Of a stretch of 64,000 bases of DNA, positions 12,259 to 25,018 are shown in pieces. The stretch spans positions 4,750,639-4,814,638 of the forward strand of contig CM026562.1 of assembly GCA_015143295.1 (NCBI GenBank). The letters are read 5' to 3'. The position numbers were made by a program, and so were the translations under genes. Every line of letters starts with the position of its first letter. Position 1 is the first letter of the stretch. The notes below the pieces were generated by a model. The model ran no database searches and was not told the DNA's origin. It saw nothing but the letters and a program-made list of their open reading frames with translations. The DNA is from Tetracentron sinense (lineage: Eukaryota > Streptophyta > Magnoliopsida > Trochodendrales > Trochodendraceae).

Positions 12259-13863
12259 CTGAGTAACGAGTTACTCCGTGTATATAACAGACCATAGTGG
12301 ACAATATAATGAATATTAAATTACATGTATATAACAGACCATAGTGGACAATATAATGAATATCAGAGTGCAGAAAACAACCAAATACATTGTGTCGATT
12401 TCTTTTTTTTCTTCCTTGTTTTTCTTATTTTCTTTTCTTACTACATACTTTATCGTTTCAGAAACAAACCATTCACATGCATTATTAATAACTAAAAATA
12501 CCGCTTTACCGTATAAGGAAAAAGGTTATTATACTTTACATTACCGAGATACCACCCTTCGTACATTACCTGGCACGGACAACTTAGTACATTTTCCGGT
12601 ACAACGGCTTACTTACTTTGGCATACTTATCACCCTTTGATGGTATCCGGTGGTGCACATCATATACATACATTATCGCTTTTTTGTGTTCTTCTTCTTA
12701 CTTACTTATTTTTATCTTCAATCTTACTTATACTTTTCTTAGTAACTTAGATTCTCTTTTAATCATTATGTATCTTTTTTATTCATGAGTGCTCAATGAT
12801 ACACCTTTTTTGTAAATTATACCTAAGAGTCACCGTCAAGGGTCATAGGACATCTCACCATAGCAGCCCATCCCACTATGTTAACCAAGCCTAAGCAAGC
12901 TTGACTTTCCTCAAAGGTTCCTTTACCCAATTGTATATCACGTATAAGAAACATAAAAGAAGCACACAAACTATCATATTTCCAATGATTCGATAATATA
13001 AAAATTACAGTTGATATTAACATACACATAAGTCACGAATTAATTTAATATCAAATCCCATTTTGTTTAATCATAATCAATATCCTAATTATCATGTCTT
13101 TCATCAATAGTAATTCTCATGAATTATAAATATAAAATCAAACTCACATATAATCAAATCCTACAATATTTCTTTCATTCAATTTCCATCCATTCATCCA
13201 ATTCTCCTCATAAATCCACACACTCCAAAGAAATTTCCCAACCCCCTTGTTGAACCATACATAATTTTTAACAAGGTTCTTCATATCCTAATTTAGCGAT
13301 TCAAAAATCATGAACAGGGGGATTCATAAATATGGTTCTTCACATCCTAATTTAACAAATCAATAAATAATGAAACGGAGATCATAATTTGGTTCTTCAC
13401 ATCTTATTTAAACAAATCAATAAATAATGAAACGGAAATCATAATTATGGTTCTTCACATCCTATTTTAACAAATCCATAAATAATAAGATAGGAATCAA
13501 ATCATGGTTCTTCACATCCTATTTTAACGAATCCATAAATAATAAAATAAGAATCAAATCATGGTTCTTCACATCCTATTTTACTCTAATGTTCTAACTT
13601 AGGTCTACTTCTTTCAATCAATCTTTTAGGTTAATATTCAAAATATTAAAGTCTAGGGTTGTTATTTACATTCCTTGATCGCTTCCCTACGATCTATCGC
13701 TTGCGAATAGGGTTCTATATCGATCTCCAAGCCTCTTTTCTCCTTTCTGCTCCAATCTTTGAACTCTTTCAATTTCCTCCCTTTTGATCTCTCAAAAAAA
13801 CTCTTCTTTTCTCTCTTTTAGGTTTAGAAGCATATAAGAACCCTAATTCTCGAGTTGGAAGGC

Positions 13864-13871
13864 TATTTATA
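13864..13871 (-). promoter_or_regulatory. LTR TATA box (minus strand)
   Basis: TATAAATA on the minus strand, about 340 bp inside the LTR start at 14207. Same spacing as in the LTRs at 2116 and 56032. Confidence 0.55.
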
Positions 13872-14207
13872 GAGTTTGGAGACCCCAGAGAGTTAAAAGG
13901 GTCAAAAAAATAGCATCAACACAGCAAATCCCACGTCGGGCGATCGATTGTCGCCGGCAATCAATCGGCCAGTGCGCCGATCTCTACTTTTTTTTTTTTT
14001 TTGAAGTCTTTTGCTACTTTTTGTTCTTCTTTTATTTCATACAATTTATTCCTCCAAACTAGCTAAATTGAATGAAATAAATAGGTTTTTTTATTCAAAA
14101 TTTTAACACATTGATTTCTCCTAAGATTTATGTATAATTCATGCGTATTTATCTAGAGAATTAAATCCTATAACCGGGAAACAATGAATTTAATTCGGGT
14201 CATTACA

Positions 14208-14220
14208 TCCTCTCCCCCTT
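14208..14220 (-). other. Polypurine tract
   Basis: AAGGGGGAGAGGA on the minus strand directly abuts the LTR start TGTAATGACCC, as expected for the plus-strand primer of a retroelement. Confidence 0.7.
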
Positions 14221-14250
14221 AAAAGAATTTCATCTTCGAAGTTACATATC

Positions 14251-15977
14251 TTAATTGAACAGGTGGGGATACTTTTCTCGAACCTCATCATCTCTTTCCC
14301 ATGTAGCTTCTTCGTTGAACTGGTGTTGCCAACATAAGAGGACAAAACGGATGGTCTTCTTTCGTAAGACATGCTCCTTTTGTTCCAGAATTTGGACTGG
14401 TTGTTCAATCACCGTCAAATCTTCTCGAACTTCTAGTGGTTCCAAGTCAATGACATGAGATGGGTCCGGAATGTACTTTCTCAGCATAGAGACATGGAAG
14501 ACATTATAGATTGCTGCCATATGAGGAGGTAAAGTGACTGGTATGCTACTTCTCCTACCCTTCTGATGATTTCAAATGGTCCAACATACCTTGGACTTAA
14601 CTTGCCCCACTTCCCAAATCTCATTATTCCTTTAGTAGGAGATATCTTGATAAAGAACTGATCTCCAACTTAAAATTCTAAATCTCTTCTTCTGGTATCT
14701 GCATAACTTGTCTGCCTGCTCTGACCAGTCTTCAACCTTTCCTTAATCAAATTAACCTTGTTTGTAGTCTGCTCAACTAACTCAAGGCCTAGAAGTTTCC
14801 TTTCCCCTACTTCATCCCAACAAAGAAGAGACCTACAACTCCTACCATATAATGCTTCGAAAGGAGCCATCTGGATATTAGCTTGCTAGCTATTATTATA
14901 AGCAAACTCGATCAATGGCAAATGTTCATCTCAACTGCCCTGGAAGTCGAGCATACATGACCAGAGGATATCCTCAATGATTTGATTTACCCTATCTGTC
15001 TGGCCATCTATCTGTGGGTGAAATGTTGTGCTAAAATTCATGCGAGACCCCATGGCCTGTTGAAAGCTCTTTTAGAATCTTGATGTAAACTTGATATCTC
15101 TATCAAAAATGATACTGACCGATACTCCATGCAATCAGACTACTTCATTTATATAAAGTTTTGTCAGTTTGTCAGAATTATAAGTGGTCCGATAAGGAAT
15201 AAAGTATACCAACTTAGTTAGACGGTCCACTATGACCCAAATTGCATCGAAATTCTTAGATGTCCTTGCAAACCCATAATAAAGGCCATGGATATATTTT
15301 CCCACTTCCACTCGGAAATGGGAAGAAACTGTAGTAATCCGGCTGGTCTCTTGTGTTCAGCCTTGACTTGCTGACACACCAAACACTTGGATAACCACAT
15401 CTCTTTTCATGTTCCTCCACCAAAAATATTTCTTGAAATTTTGGTATATTTTTGTACCTCCGAGATGAACTTTATATTTATATCTGTGTGCTTCATCCAA
15501 GATCTCACGCCTTAACTCTTCATTTGTTGGTATACAAAGTCTACCCCTGAAGGTTATAGCTCAATTCTCATTCGTAGAGAAATCCTCCTGCCCAATTTCC
15601 AAGGATTTAGCTCGATAGGCTAAGAGTTCTTCATCTAACCCCTGTAACTCTTCAATTCTAGCTTCAATATATGGTCTGACTGAAATGTTAGTCATTAATA
15701 CTCTACTATGGTAAACACTGAAGCTCGTTTCGTTGTTAGACATATCTTCCAACAATTTCCACTCCTTGACCATTAGGAATGCAATTAAACCGGAAGGCCT
15801 TCTGCTAAGTGCATCAGCTACTATATTTTGTTTTTCCAGGATGATACTGAATTGAGCAGTCATAATCCTTCAAAAATTCTACCCAACGACGCTGTCTTAA
15901 ATTAAGTTCTTTTTATGAAAATAAATACTTGAGACTTTTAAGATCTGTGAACACCTCAAATTGCTATTTAATGTGAA
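14251..15977 (-). pseudogene. Ty3/gypsy pol remnant: RNase H end and integrase
   Basis: The minus strand encodes the RNase H tail (VFTDLKSLKYLF, then LRQRRWVEF and [10 protein letters not shown]), an integrase zinc-finger region, the integrase core (DAIWVIVDRLTK and GSRMNFSTTFHPQIDGQTD) and the downstream MAPFEALYGRSCRS and PRYVGPFEI blocks, ending EEATWERDDEVREKYPHLF. Several in-frame stops and frame changes separate these. Reverse transcriptase and protease are absent. It is part of a dead retrotransposon. Confidence 0.85.
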
Positions 15978-16317
15978 TGCTTTTTGCAAGCAATTACACT
16001 CGCACTACAACAGAGGAGAAAAGACAGGCCTTTTCGAGATTAACCATATTCTTAATCTCTGACTTAGGTCCATAAAGAACAGAGCTATGCCTGCTTCCAA
16101 ACAACCTCTGATGGTATTTGATTGCACAAATTTTTTACCAGCAAACTTTGAATTTTGAGAAACATACAGAGATCAATATGATATTTTATATGCTGATTTG
16201 GAAACGCAAACATTTACTATACCTTTTATTTTCTCAAAGAAGTTAGTGATAAGAAGCAAAGCACTGATCAAGAGCACTCAAGATAGTGAACTACTCACAT
16301 AATCTCATATATATATA
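15978..16317 (-). other. 3' flank / likely 3'UTR of the gene at 16318
   Basis: Sequence between the retroelement break and the stop codon, including a TATATATATA run near 16310. Likely holds the 3' untranslated region, but no clear polyadenylation signal stands out. Confidence 0.4.
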
Positions 16318-19300
16318 TCATACCCAATTGTCTGAAAGTGAAAAGTCATGAAATCTGAAGGATAATTCCCCAGCTGTGTCTCTCTGTAGCTTGAGCTCAG
16401 GCCCATCTCCACGGACTCCACTCTCATTTGGGAATTGAACTTCATCTGGTAAAGGCAGGACTTGACTTTCATTTGGATGATGTCTCAACTGAATTTCAGC
16501 TGGTAAAGGCACCGGCAGCTGTGAGACAGCCCTAAACTTGGCAATGCTTCCGCTTTGAGAAGCCAATGCGTGATCCCACATGAGCACATGGATGAGGATT
16601 GGCCGCAGTGCATGACGGTGCAACGAGAGATTCTGGCTGAGTGACACTGTGTCAAAGCATCGCACCGCTCCTGTCGAGGAAACAATCCAAGGAAGGACTT
16701 TCTGGTTGGATACTCTTGAGACCACAAGGAGCTTAGATGCTTTCACTGCCTCTTTGTACAGATCCTTAAGTCCTGATCGCGTCGATGCAAAGTCATTTTC
16801 ATCATCATCAATAACAGACGAAATGTAAATGAAGCCCTGTTCATCAAAGAAGAAAATTAAGCAAAAGAATGAAAATACAAAATGAACAAGGTAGTTTGTT
16901 AACATAAATATGGTATAATTTCTATTTTGTTTCTTCAATACACCTTCCTTGTTCATATAGGATCTATATTTGATAGAATAAAAGTTGAGGCATTAGGGTA
17001 CTAGATGAAACCTCTTCTGTACGACTAATAGTGAATCCAAGCTTGGAATCGCCTTCTTTTAATTTGATCTCCACTGCAAACTCTCCACCTAACGGAGCAT
17101 ACCAGAGACGTACTGCTCTGACTGCACCAATGTCAACCCCATGATAATCTTCAAACCCATAAAGGCTTGCATTTGTAAGATTTGATAGGTCAGACAATGA
17201 TCCAGCATTGACAGTTGATGAAGCTGTCTCTCCAGAAATCTGTAGAAGAAAAAGAAAAATATGTATTTATTGCAATTTTTACATATACACTTAAATGATC
17301 TAAGCTGAATTGAGGAAGCAGTTCAAGAAGCAATGTTTGGCGTTAGAACTTAAAACCCATTGAAAGTTTCGGTCATGTGATTTTTCAGGAATTTTACCTT
17401 GGTGAGAAGCGATTCAGTCTGGATGTTCATGAACAAAATTGGGACCCCTGAGGCCTGAGAGGCATTGAGCCATGTGTTTGCCCTGGCAAGGGTGTCCTCA
17501 AGGTCATTGTAGTGAGAAGCTATTTGGTCCGATGCCTTCGGAAGGAGGAGCATAGAAAGAAAGCAACTTGAATTTGGAACAGGTAGCAATTCCTGCATCT
17601 TCCTCCCCCAAGGATAGGATACGTATCCGTCTTGAAGCTGAGCCCTGCTCAGTGCACAAACCACCCTGGAGCTCCTTGATCCTGTACATCCACAACTATT
17701 CTTTTACATGTTGGAAAAGAAGGTACTGAATTATTAAAGGTTCTAATGAAGCCTCGCACAAAGCAAAAATATTCATAAAAAAGTGGGGTCATTGACCCAC
17801 TTTCAGCTCAGCAATTAGGTATATTTGCATAAAAGGAACCCATGCGCACTTGGAGCATTTTAAGACCCACCTTCAATAGATCAACATGGTTTGAAAATTC
17901 TGAAAAGAAAAGGAGAAACAGTGTCCCTCTCGCTACCATTCTCTAAAATGAAAATGGGAAATGCTACTGCAATCTTATATGGTCATGGGGGCAACTCATG
18001 ACGATTTTCAAGAAGATGTAATCTTAGGGCATGGAAAATCATGGGACACCCTATACTTCCCCGTTACTTGTTCATCCCGTCAAAATAATTTCTAGTTATT
18101 TTACATAATAATATTTTACTTGACATAGGAAAAATCTTTCACATGATGAAAAAGTAATGGAGATTCTAAGACGTCTCAAAAATTTTGACGCCTTAAGATC
18201 ACGGCTTCTCAAAAAGATTCTCGGCCTGCCCCATGACTTAACAGTTCAGTAACATTTGTCAATGAAGATAATATTATTCCTAAAGAGAAGTTAGAAAACT
18301 AACCTTTCAACCCATCAACAGCCCAAGTGAAGGGGCCAACTATCAATCGGGTTAGTCAATTTATGAGTCACCCGCGTAATGGAGGTGTATTTATCGAGGT
18401 TAGTAGGTAGAGGTTAAGAGCTAGTTTAATACACATGGTGGGCTTTTCCATCACTACACCAAGACTCGAAATGGAGTACTCCTCCCCAAAGGGGTACTTC
18501 CTGGAGCAAACCAAGGTGTGAATTCTATCCTGATCAATTGATTTTTAATCAAAATCTAGGCCATGGCATTACCTTGAACTTAAACATCAAATCAGCAAGG
18601 TAGTATTGTAAATTGAGACCACTCATTTGGCTATGTAGCAGAATGCCGGTCCACATGACCCTTTAACACTTTTTTAACTATGATTAAGCTTAATTAAATT
18701 AAGATTAATAATTTTTTGTATTTTCTTTTAAAGGATAAATGGATGAATCTTAAGAGTGAGTGAATCTTAACAAGTGGGTGTTAAAAAAAAGGAAGTGCAA
18801 GTAGAAGTGGCGGCGTGTGTGTTGTATAATGAGTGTATATTGTGTATTATCAAAAACAAGAAGGTGGGATTTAAGGTTAATATTATTTTAGGTAATGCTT
18901 CTGAGACCGTCCAGCATAGAAACCACCCCAAGACCGCCGCACATGTAAAGCATAGGATTCAAAAAAAATTTGAACTTTGTGCTTTATTTTCTTTCTATCA
19001 TCACCCTAATATTTTTAATATAATTTTTAAAACTAAGGTTATATTGTGAATTTAAAACCCAAAAATTAGTAAATCTAAACAACAAGTGGGATGTCCTGGT
19101 TCCATTTCTCACTGCCCTTTGGGCCAGTCCGTATGGGTTTACCCGAACTTACCTAATGTGGTGGGTTGAGGTCTCATGTTGCACCCTCGGGGATTAGTCC
19201 TGATCCAAAGGATTGGGGACACCCCAAGATTAAAAAAAGAAAATTAATAAAAAAAAAACGTAAATCTAAACCACAGTTAATAGGGATTAAGAGTGGCACG

Positions 19301-19761
19301 TGTTGACTTGAGGCACTCGTGTAACAGTAAGAGCGTGAGAGTTGCTTACCTTGTAAGGCCAAGCAGTCGCCTTCCGTCCGATCAACGAATCCAACGGCGT
19401 AATTAGGATCATCAATCGATCTCAGTATATATTGCTTCTTTCCGGCCAACTCGCCGGGGACGACACAGGCCTGCAACTCAACGAACTCGTCTCGGCCGCG
19501 TCGGACACGGACCTGGATCGACGTCTCTTTCCTCTTGAAGGAGCTGTGGAGGAGCTTCTGCACTCCGTTCTTGCCGTTCTTAAACGGCGATTCAACAAAC
19601 AACGAATTTCCGATCTTGAGCTCTTCAACGATATCGCCGGTCTGAAGCATATCGCTGCTCCATTCGTCGGCTTTCGAGCTCCCTTTCAAGCACTCGATCG
19701 CTAAAACTGGATCTGCTGTTGTTCCTTCAAGTATTTCCGATGAATGCATTCGATCCGCCAT
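16318..19761 (-). CDS. Conserved plant protein of unknown function, four exons
   Basis: Exons on the minus strand are 19761-19350, 17681-17398, 17239-17012 and 16836-16318. All introns are GT..AG; phases join cleanly (phase 1, then 0, 0), giving 480 codons plus stop. The start is the ATG of MADRMHSSEILEG, the first Met in the open frame. Exon 1 (residues 1-137) is charged and has no signal peptide or membrane segment. Residues around 265-340 (KLGFTISRTEEGFIYISSV, then STRSGL) look like the carboxylate-binding and beta-B region of a PDZ-like fold; this is my inference only. The C-terminal part has CFDTVSLSQNLSLHRHALRP and a Pro-rich linker, ending FSLSDNWV. I do not recognise a named family. 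Intron 1 (1668 bp) contains repeats; no frameshift or stop is seen, so the gene looks intact. Confidence 0.85.
18640..19325. repeat. MITE-like sequence in intron 1
   Basis: The left edge (ACATGACCCTTTAACAC...) and right edge (...TTAAGAGTGGCACGTGTTGAC) are weakly inverted and resemble the CACGTGT-ended MITE family at 47765-48562. A TAATGCTTCT(A/G)AGACC motif at 18893 recurs at 20567. Boundaries are not exact. Confidence 0.35.
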
Positions 19762-21160
19762 CTTTTTTCTCCTTTGGAGGACTGTATTGGAAATCGAAGC
19801 GTCAAACTTCTCGAATATTTTGAAGAGAATTCCTTCTAAAATTCACGGTCTTCTGACTGGAACAAAAGCTTACATGGAAGTGATTGATCCTCGTCTTAGT
19901 TGAAAATGCTAATTTCGAAGATTTTATATTTGAACTCATCAAACGAGCTGAAAATCCCCTGATTCTGGAAAGAGAATTCCACAAATCCGCGAAAGAAAAT
20001 ACTCTCAGAAAATGAAATGTGGATAAAATCCTTGGAGATTTCTTGCCTTTTGTATGGAGAAGACAGAATCGGTGAAAATCAATAGCTCAAAAAAGAGAAG
20101 AATCTACAACTCTGAAAGTCTTAATTTCTAACCGATCTCATTTTCAAAGAAGCTTCACAATCATAGAGGTTCTGCAACTGTTTTTAAAAATAGCAAAAAA
20201 AAAATCATCTCTTGTTGCCCTTACTGAGATGTACTAATTTGTGGAAAGAATCGCAATCGCATGATGGAACTTATACACTGTGTGTTGGATATGAAGAAAA
20301 GACATGGGGAACGCACGCGTTCAAATGAAGGGTCGTCCCTCGCTTTTTCGGCGTTTTTGTACTCGCAACCTCCTTGACTCACATTTACCCTCTATAGTGA
20401 AACACGTGTCTTTTTTCTTTTCTTTTTTTTTCGGATGTGAAATTTTAATGAGACCGCAAAAGGTTGAGCCCACACTGAGACCATGCATTAAATCCTTTTT
20501 CTTTTTAGTCCGGTGCAACACATGCAAAGTGTAGTGTCGGCCATTTGCAGTGATAGCTAAAAGAATAATGCTTCTAAGACCTTAGGGTCTCAAACCTAAT
20601 CGAGACCATGCATGTTGGTGGGGTGTTCAAGTTTACACTCACCGGTCACCTTTGTAAGAATAGAAAGATAATTTCAAAATTAAATGAAATGACCTCCTTC
20701 CTTCTTCCCGTCTTTGGGACCATTCAACTTCTAGCATTTGAGAGAGAACTTAAACCAATTGAAAATTTTGAATCAAATTTATATGAAATTTCAAGCTTAG
20801 GTTACTTGTATAATTAGTGGATGGCGATTTAGCAACCAGCGTATTTATTTGAGACAAATCCTTTACTGGAAACCGGGTAGAGAATTTCGTATCTAGCCCC
20901 CCAACACGGGACAAATCTCTGTAAACTGGGTTAGAACTTAGAAGTCCATCTAGGAAATATGTGCTGTGCTTCCTTTCATCGCGTGGGCTAAGCCCTCTAA
21001 AATTCAAAAACTGAAATAACACGGTCCATGGATTTAGAATCCAAGGGTGTTGGTTGACCAAGGTAGGGTCCGGCATTTAGGCTGGATCTCTGAACCACAG
21101 AAGTAAAGTTCTTCATTTTTATGACATGAAAAAGCTACTTATCTTCTTTGCTTTTGTTTT
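19762..21160. other. Upstream region of the gene at 16318-19761, no second gene
   Basis: 19762-20300 probably holds the minus-strand promoter and 5'UTR (AAAGGAGAAAAAAG precedes the ATG). No convincing TATA box. 20818-21090 has a 108-codon minus-strand open frame without a recognisable family. An A-poor, T-rich run occurs near 21155. Confidence 0.4.
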
Positions 21161-21994
21161 TTTTTTTTTTTGGTCACTTTCTTCTTTGCTTTTGTTGTTC
21201 AAGCAAAAAAGGTGTCGGAAGCTTCCGAGCGGTGGTTGGAGTCTCTGTATCTCCTTTACGCGAATTTTTATAATAATCGATATCAATGTACAAAAGCCAA
21301 AGTGATAAGCCTCAATAAAATTTCCAGAGAGAAATCATTGTTGTCTTTCAATGCTATTATGTCATCAAAGACCATGCCACTGAAAAACTTAACCGATAAA
21401 AGTGGATAGTACAAAGGTAGGTCTCTCAACCACTACACCAGTAAATTCAAACTAAATTCAAACTTGAGTCTTTCCCTAAATATAAGTCTTACCACTAATA
21501 GATTACATATATGGTTATGATATGTATGAGATGCAACGTATCATTATCATCATCACAATTGGAAGAACTTGAATTTAGAATGAGATAAAGATTTGATTAG
21601 CATTAGATTAAGAATGGTTTGATTTAGCTTCTATATTTATCTATATACTGGTATCTATTAAAACCCTAGTCGGGTCTCTTTATAATCATGCAAGTTTATT
21701 CAATAAATCAGTTTGTTCATAACCACTAGGGCAAACACTAATGTGGGGATAAAATCTTCTTACCACGAGAGCAAACACCCATATGTGGAATAAAACATCT
21801 TTGTCAACTCAACTTTGGCCCAAAAACCTGCCCATATAGCTCATATGTAAGGTATACCCATCTTATTACGAGGAGGATTGCCCTGAAATCAAGTCTCAGG
21901 AGTAAGAGAAGAATTGTGACAAGCAAGAAGTTCACCCATTGTTTACTAACCCTAATCCTAATAACCAAGTGAGCCAAGGCCAAGGATGGGCACC
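21161..21994. other. Spacer, nothing recognised
   Basis: No gene, RNA or transposon structure seen. Short open frames are not supported. Confidence 0.35.
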
Positions 21995-22260
21995 TGCACC
22001 CCTTGAACTTTTGAAAACAATTTTAAAAAATATATTATAAGGATAGTCATGAGGCCTGGTTGCAACTATCAAGGTGCCCCCTTGAACTTTTGGGAAAGAA
22101 ATTGTAATATGTTGTTTAATTATTTAACAGGTCATATTCATCGGACAAGATGACAGCTATCTTCTTTGAAAAAAAAATTATACCATATTATTTAATTATT
22201 TAACAGGATATGTGGGGCAAGGGAAAACTATTCCCCTGAACTTCTGAAAATAATATATAC
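21995..22260 (+). repeat. Imperfect three-unit tandem repeat
   Basis: Units share CCCCTTGAACTTTTG (last unit CCCCTGAACTTCTG) and TTTAATTATTTAACAGG, spaced about 80-120 bp. Likely an old local duplication. Confidence 0.5.
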
Positions 22261-23427
22261 TTTTGATATTGTGTTATTTATAAATAACATAACATAGCCA
22301 TGAGACAAGGGCCCAGCTGCCTCCATTAACAAGAAGAAACAATGCAAGGAGGATATGTACAAAACTAATAGGCAAAATGGCCCACGAACTATGTCGTCAA
22401 AAAAAAAAATACAGGGCATAACCCTTCATCCCCATAGACACAAAATATTTCTTACCACTACTGTCTAATAATTCTCCACAAATCCATCAACAGTTACTCA
22501 ACCCCTGCCGGGCCCGCTACAAGAAAATCTTTGCTCCACCCCTACTAACTACTAACACTAAATAAATGATGCCTTGTTTACCATTCCCCTAGGGGAAAAA
22601 AGACTTTGGCTAAAAGGATCAGTCAACCATCTTAAGAGGCAACCATATTCATGAAAAGGACTCTCGAAAAGAACAGCTTGACTATTGGGAAAAGCATTCT
22701 CATGATTAATCTCATATGGCTCTTTAAAAAAAACATTTGGCTAAGGGAAAAGCATGCTCATGAGTAGTCTTAGTGGCTACTGAAACAGATAAGGATCAAG
22801 GTAATCTCAGTGGCTCTTGTAGAGAGTATCACTATAATTCAAACTCGATCGATTTTTAGATCCATTGAAACAGTTTTGTTTAGTGTCAAAGAGCAGATGA
22901 AAACTTTCATGTTCTATCAACTTTCATGAGCATAGCTATTGCCTTTGAGGTGATCTTAGGGCCATTAACACACATCTAGTCTATATGTAAAGTTAAGCCC
23001 ACCCTTAATGTTGTTTACACAAAAGATCAGGTTTATTCCCGAGCCTCCCTAATTTAAACCTTAGTGCCTGGAACCTCCTATATAAGGTGCCACCCCCCCG
23101 CTCCCAAACCTCAATTCGGCAGTTTGGAACACATCCTTCTCCAAACTTCATTCCTATAACACTTGGAGCAAAGTTCTGATCTACCAAACTTGCATCCCAC
23201 GTTGTGCAGCAAAATTCTTAGGAGATAGATTTTTGTTAAACAATCATGTATATGTAAGAGACATTGTTTTGGGAAAAAACAATTCAAAAAAAAAGAAAAG
23301 ACATTCGTGTTTAGATACTTAGATATGGGGCATAAATTAAGACATTCCAATTGAAATTAGATGTATATATGTTATAAAATAAGGTTCTCTATATAATTTA
23401 TTAATTAGAAAAGAGAATATTAGAGTT
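22261..23427. other. Spacer, nothing recognised
   Basis: No supported coding region. A repeated GGGAAAAGCAT(T/G)CTCATGA motif at 22688 and 22746 marks a small duplication. Confidence 0.35.
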
Positions 23428-23640
23428 AATATGTAAAACCGTAGTGCAGACCAACTTTGATAAATATAGTTTAAATAGATGAAAATATGAATTTATATAT
23501 GGTGATATAGAGATATTGTTCACTATGACATTAAATATATAATATGTAAAATCATAGTGTAGACTGTAGACCAACTTTGATGAATATAGTTTAAAAAGAT
23601 GAAAATATGAACTTATATATTGTTATAAAGAGTTAATGTC
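23428..23640 (+). repeat. Two-copy tandem repeat, about 105-115 bp
   Basis: 23428-23540 and 23541-23640 both contain ATATGTAAAA, GTAGACCAACTTTGAT(A/G)AATATAG-like text and GATGAAAATATGAA. AT-rich. Confidence 0.65.
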
Positions 23641-24652
23641 CAATAAACACCCCCAAAAAAAAAGACATTAAATATATAATCATATAAAAATGATCACTAT
23701 GTTCTTATTCTTCCTAATCAACCTACCACAAAAAACATGGATTACCTAAAGACCATTTCAACATTAGTGCCTGAACACCCATTGTTGTGCAATCACACTC
23801 TCGAACAATGATTCAACAGTTCAGGGTCAAATCCTTCTTCTAACCTTGCTCCCATAAAGTTGCGAGCATTGTTCCAATTTACCTAACTCGCGCTCTTACA
23901 GTGAGCAAAGTTCTCAGTCTATCATAACAGATAAAAAGAGCTAACCTTGGAAATGCCTCTCCAAAACAGGACAAATGAGCAAATCTAGGAAATGCTGTCA
24001 GTGTCCTTGCACCTAAGCACCCCTTAAGTTGCAGCCAGAGAACCTTACCTAAAGCTTCCAGTAAGAAATTATTCCAAGAACATACAATATGGTCAGCTCA
24101 CACACTTGAACTGCTTGATCTGCATTTTGAGCCATAGTTCTGTAATTGAATCGAGAAAGCAAAAAATGTGACCAACAAGCATGCAATGGCATATGGTAGA
24201 TAGTCAATTTGCATCTAAGGCTGAACAATTTTGACTACAAGTTTATAAGAATCATTTTCCTAGTGTTGAACTGAAATTTTGAAGGATTCTCTTAACATTA
24301 AAGTGAAGAACTCAGTGCATGCTTATAACATAGTTACCATCCTGAATATCATCTACCACTAGTTGATAAGATCCTGATAACCAAGAAAACTCATATTCAA
24401 TTAAACTGTTGTGTATCATTTGGGTCAAGTGGTGAATCAATAGGCTGGAACACAATTTTCTCATTTCCTACGGAAGATGTGTGGATGATATATTCATGCT
24501 TAATTACATATCCTCAAAATGCCCTCCTTAGAACTCATGAATTAAGAATTCCTCAATGCGATCAACTCAACATGGATTAGGCGTTAATTAAACCTTTTGC
24601 AGGAATCTTTCATAAAATTCCCAACTAATTTTATCAGCTACAATTTACAGCA
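23641..24652. other. Spacer, nothing recognised
   Basis: No gene or element seen on either strand. Confidence 0.35.
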
Positions 24653-24676
24653 ATCTCTCTCTCTCTCTCTCTCTGT
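24653..24676. repeat. CT microsatellite
   Basis: An uninterrupted run of TC dinucleotides, about ten units. Confidence 0.85.
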
Positions 24677-24828
24677 GAAAGATAAAAGGAAAACAAAGCT
24701 ACAACACAACTAAAATTTAGTCAGGTAACATCAGTGCTTTGTTATTGCAAATGAGAAGAAATAGTACACATGCTAAGATGTTCTGAAGCAGTGAAAAAGA
24801 AATGGATTCTATGTACGTGGGTTCAAAC

Positions 24829-25018
24829 AATGCCTACTAGTCCTACACCAAGACCTTCAGCCAGTGACATTAACAGAAAAAATGCCTACTAATCCTACAC
24901 CAAGACCTTCAGCCAGTGACATTAACCTACTAATCCTACACCAAGACCTTCAGCAAATGACACTATCAAGCAAAAATGCCTACTAATCCTACACCAAGAC
25001 CTTCAGCTAGACATTAAC
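24829..25018 (+). repeat. Four-copy tandem repeat downstream of UVI4-family gene
   Basis: Copies start at about 24829, 24881, 24927 and 24975, each with CCTACTA(A/G)TCCTACACCA and AGACCTTCAGC. Unit length varies from 44 to 52 bp because the spacer between core units changes. It lies 160-350 bp beyond the stop codon of the gene at 25181, possibly within its 3'UTR. Confidence 0.85.

Larger units (their letters stand above)
11925..14207 (-). repeat. 3' LTR of the truncated gypsy element
   Basis: It begins TGTAATGACCC right after the polypurine tract and matches 1-1675 in inverted orientation. The tandem 57-bp array is at 13259-13590. A 46-bp local duplication at 12298-12365 replaces a different sequence present in the other copy (about 1154-1190). 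Confidence 0.8.
11925..15977 (-). mobile_element. 5'-truncated Ty3/gypsy retrotransposon (pol end + 3' LTR)
   Basis: On the minus strand it runs from RNase H (about 15977) through integrase to a polypurine tract (14208-14220) and a 3' LTR (14207-11925). The 5' part of pol, gag and the 5' LTR are gone. The break at about 15977 lies 340 bp from the stop codon of the gene at 16318. The last 50 bp or so of the LTR are also missing compared with the copy at 1-1675. The C-terminal EEATWERDDEVREKYPHLF suggests the Tekay/chromovirus group. Confidence 0.8.

Noticed and set aside
23005-23350. Minus-strand frames of 60 and 79 codons as a gene
   Set aside because: No shared exon structure, no motif, low-complexity flanks.
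24829-25018. CRISPR-like array
   Set aside because: Direct repeats have uneven, non-unique spacers and sit in a plant genome; an ordinary minisatellite explains them.
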